This document shows, in pieces, positions 59,082 to 64,000 of a stretch of 64,000 bases of DNA. Numbering within the stretch: position 1 is the stretch's first letter; every line of letters begins with the position of its first letter. The notes beneath the pieces were generated by a model. It had not been told where the DNA came from and ran no database searches. It worked only from the letters and a program-made list of their open reading frames with translations. The translations under genes were made by a program, and so were the position numbers. This stretch comes from Acanthococcus lagerstroemiae (lineage: Eukaryota; Arthropoda; Insecta; Hemiptera; Eriococcidae). The stretch covers positions 14,069,626 to 14,133,625 of the forward strand of contig CM063110.1 in NCBI GenBank assembly GCA_031841125.1, read 5' to 3'.

Positions 59082-62000
59082 ATGGCGGTTAGATCGAATT
59101 TTCTGGGAAATAACGTTTTACGTTTTGCAGTACTGTTGTGTTTGGTAAGAAAAATTGAGTGTGTTGTAACGTTCATTATGAATCGCATTTCACTAATATA
59201 TACAACATTTTTAGTTCGAAAGTATCATCTCCATCCTGTTCGCCATCGTGGGCATTCAGATATTCCAATGCAAGAGTGATTATGCATCATTTCCGGTTAA
59301 TCCAGAAGATTTTAATTGGTGGAGGAAAGTTATATTCCTCGTGTATATCACTTACTTTCGAGGTATGTAAGGTAGAATTAACGAAAGTAGAATTTGGTCA
59401 CAAAGCAGTTCGTCATTCGCTCTCCCTGAAGTTCACAGATGATTTTGCTACGAAATGGACAGCGAAATTATTCGTTTTTAAAAATCAAGTAAGAGATTGA
59501 CTGTGGTGAATAATTCACTTCGTCTTGAAACAATTTTACAAAAATTTTCTGAAACTGAAATAATTGTATAACGAGTTCTTATTACACATCATCTTGAACA
59601 ACCACCGCCCATTTATAATGAAATTTTTAAGTGAACATTATACCGGTTGATGTTCCAAGCACAGTGTGAAACACTTTTGTCTCCCATTAGTGATTCTTGT
59701 ACCTACTCGGCGAAGAAAGTAGGTAATATTGGGAGTTCCAAACGATACCCAAAGGAAGAAATAATGAATAAAAACAGTAATTTTTCCAGTATGAATAACT
59801 GGAATATCGGTTGTTGGACAGTGTTCTAAGACCATCTATCAACCTCATTTGACCACAGCAAACTTCAAACAAATATTTATCTACAATTTACGGTCCCCAT
59901 TTGCATAATTCGCTCACAAAACATGATGATGTAGACGGGTCCATTTATGTGAGAATAAATAGAATGCGAATCATGGGGCTTTTACTTTAGGTAGTAGGTT
60001 CAGGCTTTCAAAAAGCAATGTTCACATCATATGCTTGAGAAAACACATCATGGGAGGATTTAAAATTATCTCATTACATACACTTTTCTGCTTCAGTTGT
60101 TTCAATTAAGATGGCAGCCGCCATAATCCGTTGAACATTGTAATATGTTTCATACCATTACTCCAGTAGCTTCAAATCTTGAACACAATGAAGATTACTA
60201 TAGCTAGTATAGGTTCTTTGCAGTTGATTTTACCATTAACCTTTGTAAAATGGAACACTGGATTAAATATGCTAACCTATTCAGTAATGTCATCATCTCC
60301 CCGGGGCTGAAATATAATTTTACCTAAATATTCTGATGACTAGTCTTTTGAGTGGTGCAAAACCAACTCTCGAGTAAATGAATATTCTCCTGAAGACATT
60401 GGTTTTATATACTCGAATTACACTAATAATTCAGATACAATTCGTTTTGAATTTCAGATTGCGATGATTTGACCAAACCGGCTGATTCATCTTATAACGT
60501 TCATTTTCGATCAGCATCACTTGTAATTCGGACGTACAACTGGATACTAATTTACTTGGTGCTCAGTAGTTTATGGATGATAACTTCCTTGTTTTTATCC
60601 AGTAGGAAATTACTTTTACTATCGACTAATTAGATAAGATAATGTCTACAGTTTCACATGGATTCAATCGATCCACCATTTTGATTGCAGAATATCTGTT
60701 CAAAATACCTCATACGTATCTCAAGAACTACATATGATATTAATGACTGATGTTTCGAATTCTACGTTCCAGATATATCGTTTAAAATCATGTAGTAATT
60801 ATTATCCTATCATCCTATCCATTCTGATTATTCATACTAAACATTTTTTTTTTTTTTTTTTTTACAAAAAACTCATTTGCGGATTGCAATTTTTGAAAAA
60901 ATTTAAAATATTTTTCTTAGAGTTGAACTGTATCAGTTATATGAGACACTTAACGTTCATTTTTATATAGAAACCGAAAATTCTCACCAAAGGTTGGAAA
61001 AACGAGTCAATTTTGTAAAAATTGGAAGATCTTGAACCATCAAAATGGCGGATCAATTGTACGTGAAAATATAGAGCCCTGGTGTCGATAAAGCTGCATT
61101 CATCTGCAATATTTCCACAATTAAAAAATAATATTACAGCACGCCAAATAAAATTACCAACACTGGGCACCACTGATGCATCAGGGAGTGCTGAAGGGAA
61201 GGGCGCCGTTGCATATACCGGACATATAAGGAGCACAGATTTGAAAACAAGATATTTCTTTTCCCTTTTCCCTAATGATGTTTACCACAATAGAGTCCGG
61301 TTACCATTCCTGGTAATACTTGCCAGGGCATTAGTCAAAAAATTATTTCTTTTTGAAACGATGTTTATCCCACATCCGCAAAGGTAAAGTACAACTTTTT
61401 CACCCCCTCCCCTTCTGTTATGATTGGATGTATTTCAGCTCATTCTAAGTCCACCAAAATTAGAAATATCAGAGGAGTAAACATAAAAATACTAATATTT
61501 TCATTTCCAGTGGCTGTGTTGGCGAAAAACAGAATAACGAGGAGGGTTCGTTTATATCTCTGCTGCCCATGGGTACTTATGACCGTTATCGTGATATTTA
61601 CAGACGCATTCGCCACCGTTCAGTATTTACTCGATTTGCTGATTACTACAGTAAGTCCCATTACAAATCATTCACACATTCAACTTGATCCGTGGTCCGG
61701 ATACTGGACTGATTCGTATTCTTTTTAAAGGACGTGAAAGGACACCCGAAGGAAGAGCATTCCAAAGATTTCTCGCTGGCCGAGTCTGACATCGCCAACA
61801 GATCAAATGATATTTTTTACTTACCACCGATTACCATGTCAGTCATCTTTTCGCGGGGTGGAATCGTTTGGATTCTGAACACTATTCTCGTGATTCTAAC
61901 CATTAGTTTGTTAATATCGCGAACGAAGAAGGAACAGAAGGAATCAGAATCCGCTTCAGCAACTGTGAGTTTCTTAGATTCGTAATTCCATTGTGGCCTA

Positions 62001-62898
62001 CTGTGCTCGAGACTATTGTAAAAGCGGTTTACGGATCTATCAATTTTAGCAAATAACCAGTGATCATCATCGGCATTCAACAAATAAGTTATATTTTTAA
62101 TCACCCAGCTTGGACTGTACTTAAAATTCAAAATAGGCACACAACGGTGCTTTAAAACCAAAAACTCGTGATTATTTGAACCACTTTCATTTTCTGGAGA
62201 ATCCATTGACTTCAATTTCTGTTTATCGGGTATTGCAAGAAAATCTCAAGCACTCCTTCCTACAGTACCCACGATCAGAGAATTTGAATTACTTTCAAAA
62301 TACAATACACACAATCAGAGATTGGAATTAATTTTTAAAATAATCATTTAAGAAAGCAAGATCAAAATATATCAATTTTTCTTTCTTGCAGAATGAAGCG
62401 TCCACCGAAGACGTAGCATCGCACACTTCGACTGCGATGTCGGAGCTCTCTGTATCAGCCAGAGATCCAGACTACGTCCCTTGGATGAACGTACTTTACA
62501 TACCATCAACGTGTAAGGACTTCAACGAACAGGACGAGAACGTAGCCACCGGGGCCTACGACGAATACTGTTACGAGCATCATTACGAGAGAGTTGTCTG
62601 CCCGAATGATATACCGAGACCTTTCAACATCGGAGTACCACCAACGATCAAAACCGACCCCGAACTGTACCGTATGGCTGGATACTATAACAACCTTTCA
62701 CTTACGGAACCGAGACTGCTGAAAATTGACTGTGGAAGTATTTCGATCCACATCAATCGCAAGACCCCTCACCCGTTCTCACTGTCGCCAAATTACATAG
62801 ACATACCTAGGGCTCAAATAGCGAAACTAAGACCGAAGTGTTCCACTACCGATTGTAACATTCACCACGTGAATAACGAGACTACTACAAGTTTCTGA
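59082..62898 (+). CDS. Unrecognised membrane protein with about four helices
   Basis: Six exons are joined by GT/AG sites in consistent phase: 59082-59144, 59215-59362, 60458-60601, 61511-61650, 61731-61964, 62392-62898; 411 residues. I do not recognise the family. Helix 1 spans about residues 12-40 (RFAVLLCLFESIISILFAIV); helix 2 about 98-119 (WILIYLVLSSLWMITSLFL); helix 3 about 138-163 (PWVLMTVIVIFTDAFATVQY); helix 4 about 209-228 (GIVWILNTILVILTISLLIS). A short hydrophobic stretch FLVYITYF lies at 60-70. The C-terminal 180 residues are hydrophilic, begin with a KKEQKESESASAT linker and include PDYVPWMNVLYIPSTCKDF and many Tyr and Pro. The topology resembles small insect tetraspan membrane proteins. 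The donor after exon 3 (A/GTAGGA) is the weakest junction. The gene converges on UTP18. Confidence 0.75.
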
Positions 62899-62981
62899 TG
62901 GAATCCAAAATTAACTATGACGTAATGGAATTTCGAAAAACGAATATTGTATTGTTAAATACACTCTAAATACAGCAACGC

Positions 62982-62987
62982 TTTATT
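62982..62987 (-). terminator. Polyadenylation signal of UTP18
   Basis: AATAAA on the minus strand, 172-177 bases beyond the UTP18 stop codon. It lies 84 bases past the stop of the convergent membrane-protein gene, so the two transcripts probably overlap at their 3' ends. Confidence 0.6.
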
Positions 62988-63158
62988 TCACATAGAGTTC
63001 AGTTACCTTGCAGAGGTGGAGAAGGTAGTTTAGCATCTTCTACGCACTTTTCTGAGTCATCAGAACTTGATACACCTTCAAAATGCCAAACGCAGCAACG
63101 AAACCAATGTATTGCCACCGTAATGCGTATCGTAATATTTACGAATGCCGAGTACAAG

Positions 63159-64000
63159 TCAGTAGTTCTTGTAGTGTTTCAGTCTACGATAAGAGGGAAA
63201 GACATTGATTTTAAAAGACGGATGTCTGCAAACAGTTTAAAAAAAACGAAGACAAGAAGTTACCTGTACAACAGGACAGTTTTCTGAGCAGTTCCGATAG
63301 CAAAGTATCCGCTTAACGGTGAGAAGCTGAGCACACGTGGTTGTCCAACATTTTGGAAACCAGGGAAATTCGAAAATACCGTCATCGATGGGAAGTGAAT
63401 CTACCAGAAACCATCAATTAGAATCCACGTATTTTATCAAGCAACCTTGGTCAGAGTACAATATCTGGGAAGGAGCATGATTAGAAGAAACTCAAGTCAC
63501 ATTGTAATTAATATTCTGGGGGATTTCCTCTGTAGACGACCGTATATTAGGTGAGAACAACCTACGTGGAAGAACATACCAATCTCACGGCATTGTGCTT
63601 GTCTCTGGAAGAGAACGCGAGGATCTCTGATGTTTTGTTGAAAGCCAGCGCCGTTATCGACGTGACCAAATTCTTCATAACCTTGACCGGTGCCATATTT
63701 TGTTTCTTAATAGGCATCTCGTACAAATTCACAATACCGGAAGAGGAACCTGTAGCTAAAATCTGATCATTTGGCGATAATGCCAGCGTGATTCCGCTAA
63801 GACAGCCCTCGTCAAACATTTTTCGCACGCAACGTCTACTCGACATGTCCCATTCATAAATTTCACCGTTATCTGATGATGATAAATCAAATTAGTTCGT
63901 TTCTCCAACATAATCTCACCACTATGCATCTACAGGTAAAACTAGAAGTAGACCAGAACTCCAAACTTACCGCTGTACGAATACATATGAGAGCCGTCAT
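63159..64000 (-). CDS. UTP18: UTP18 (U3 snoRNA-associated protein 18), C-terminal exons, partial
   Basis: WD40 component of the small-subunit processome, acting in the nucleolus in 18S rRNA maturation. Minus-strand exons: 63971-64000 (runs off the window), 63580-63872, 63264-63400 and 63159-63183. Phases agree. The encoded C-terminus reads DNGEIYEWDMSSRRCVRKMF then DEGCLSGITLA, ATGSSSGIVNLYE, MKNLVTSITALAFNKTSEIL, RLIHFPSMTVFSNFPGFQN, LSFSPLSGYFAIGTAQK and finally LLYRLKHYKNY-stop. Human UTP18 has GEVYVWDVNSRKCLNRF, IMNLVTGVTSLTFNPTTEIL, VFSNFP and ends ALMYRLHHYSDF, so orthology is clear. The last exon codes only seven complete residues plus part of a split Arg codon. The 5' part of the gene lies beyond the window. 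Confidence 0.95.

Overview
This is a stretch of animal nuclear DNA, almost certainly insect. It has intron-split genes with GT/AG splice sites, a metazoan gene set, and intergenic and intronic DNA dense with degraded hAT-type MITEs, RTE-like and RNase H-bearing non-LTR fragments, a tRNA-derived SINE, a Ty3/gypsy fragment and a TTAA-flanked piggyBac-like element. A hemipteran is my guess from this mixture, but nothing here proves the order. I see no bacterial, plasmid or CRISPR content.

Six protein-coding genes can be read. On the left, two 5'-proximal exons of a TMEM63/CSC1-type channel (minus strand, 22.7-23.3 kb) face away from a complete ten-exon DNAJC7 gene (plus strand, 24.9-28.7 kb). 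About 22.7 kb left of the TMEM63 exons contains no recognisable TMEM63 sequence and is filled with repeats, so it is probably one very long intron. In the middle is a TMEM268-like gene (minus strand). Its five upstream coding exons lie at 54.1-55.5 kb. After an intron of about 9.2 kb comes a C-terminal exon at 44.7-45.0 kb, and a second, related C-terminal exon lies a further 6.3 kb on at 38.2-38.4 kb. On the right are a Regnase/N4BP1-type NYN ribonuclease (plus, 57.0-58.5 kb), an unrecognised four-helix membrane protein (plus, 59.1-62.9 kb), and the last four exons, the first of them cut by the window edge, of UTP18, a ribosome-biogenesis WD40 protein (minus, from 63.2 kb to the window end). 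The last two genes converge.

Layout: 0-7.1 kb, non-LTR fragments, a SINE and a hAT MITE; 7.14-10.14 kb, the piggyBac-like insertion inside an RNase H fragment; 11.3-13.5 kb, degenerate tandem repeats followed by nested hAT MITEs; 14-18.3 kb, a second SINE, a foldback element and a third RNase H fragment; 19.8-22.4 kb, the Ty3/gypsy fragment; 22.7-29.4 kb, TMEM63 5' end and DNAJC7; 29.4-38 kb, AT-rich DNA with a four-copy MITE family, a hAT MITE with a perfect 8-bp target duplication and a large palindrome; 38-55.5 kb, TMEM268 with repeat-filled introns, including an RTE copy interrupted by a MITE; 57-64 kb, the compact gene-dense end.

The most interesting points are the two divergent terminal exons of TMEM268, the cluster of SUMO-interaction-like motifs in the NYN ribonuclease, a decayed tandem copy of a DNAJC7 exon end, and the long-armed TTAA element. 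The genes belong to unrelated pathways (mechanosensitive channel, HSP70/HSP90 co-chaperone, membrane protein, RNA decay, rRNA processing), as is usual for neighbouring animal genes. All splice junctions were read by eye from consensus sites, reading phase and family similarity.
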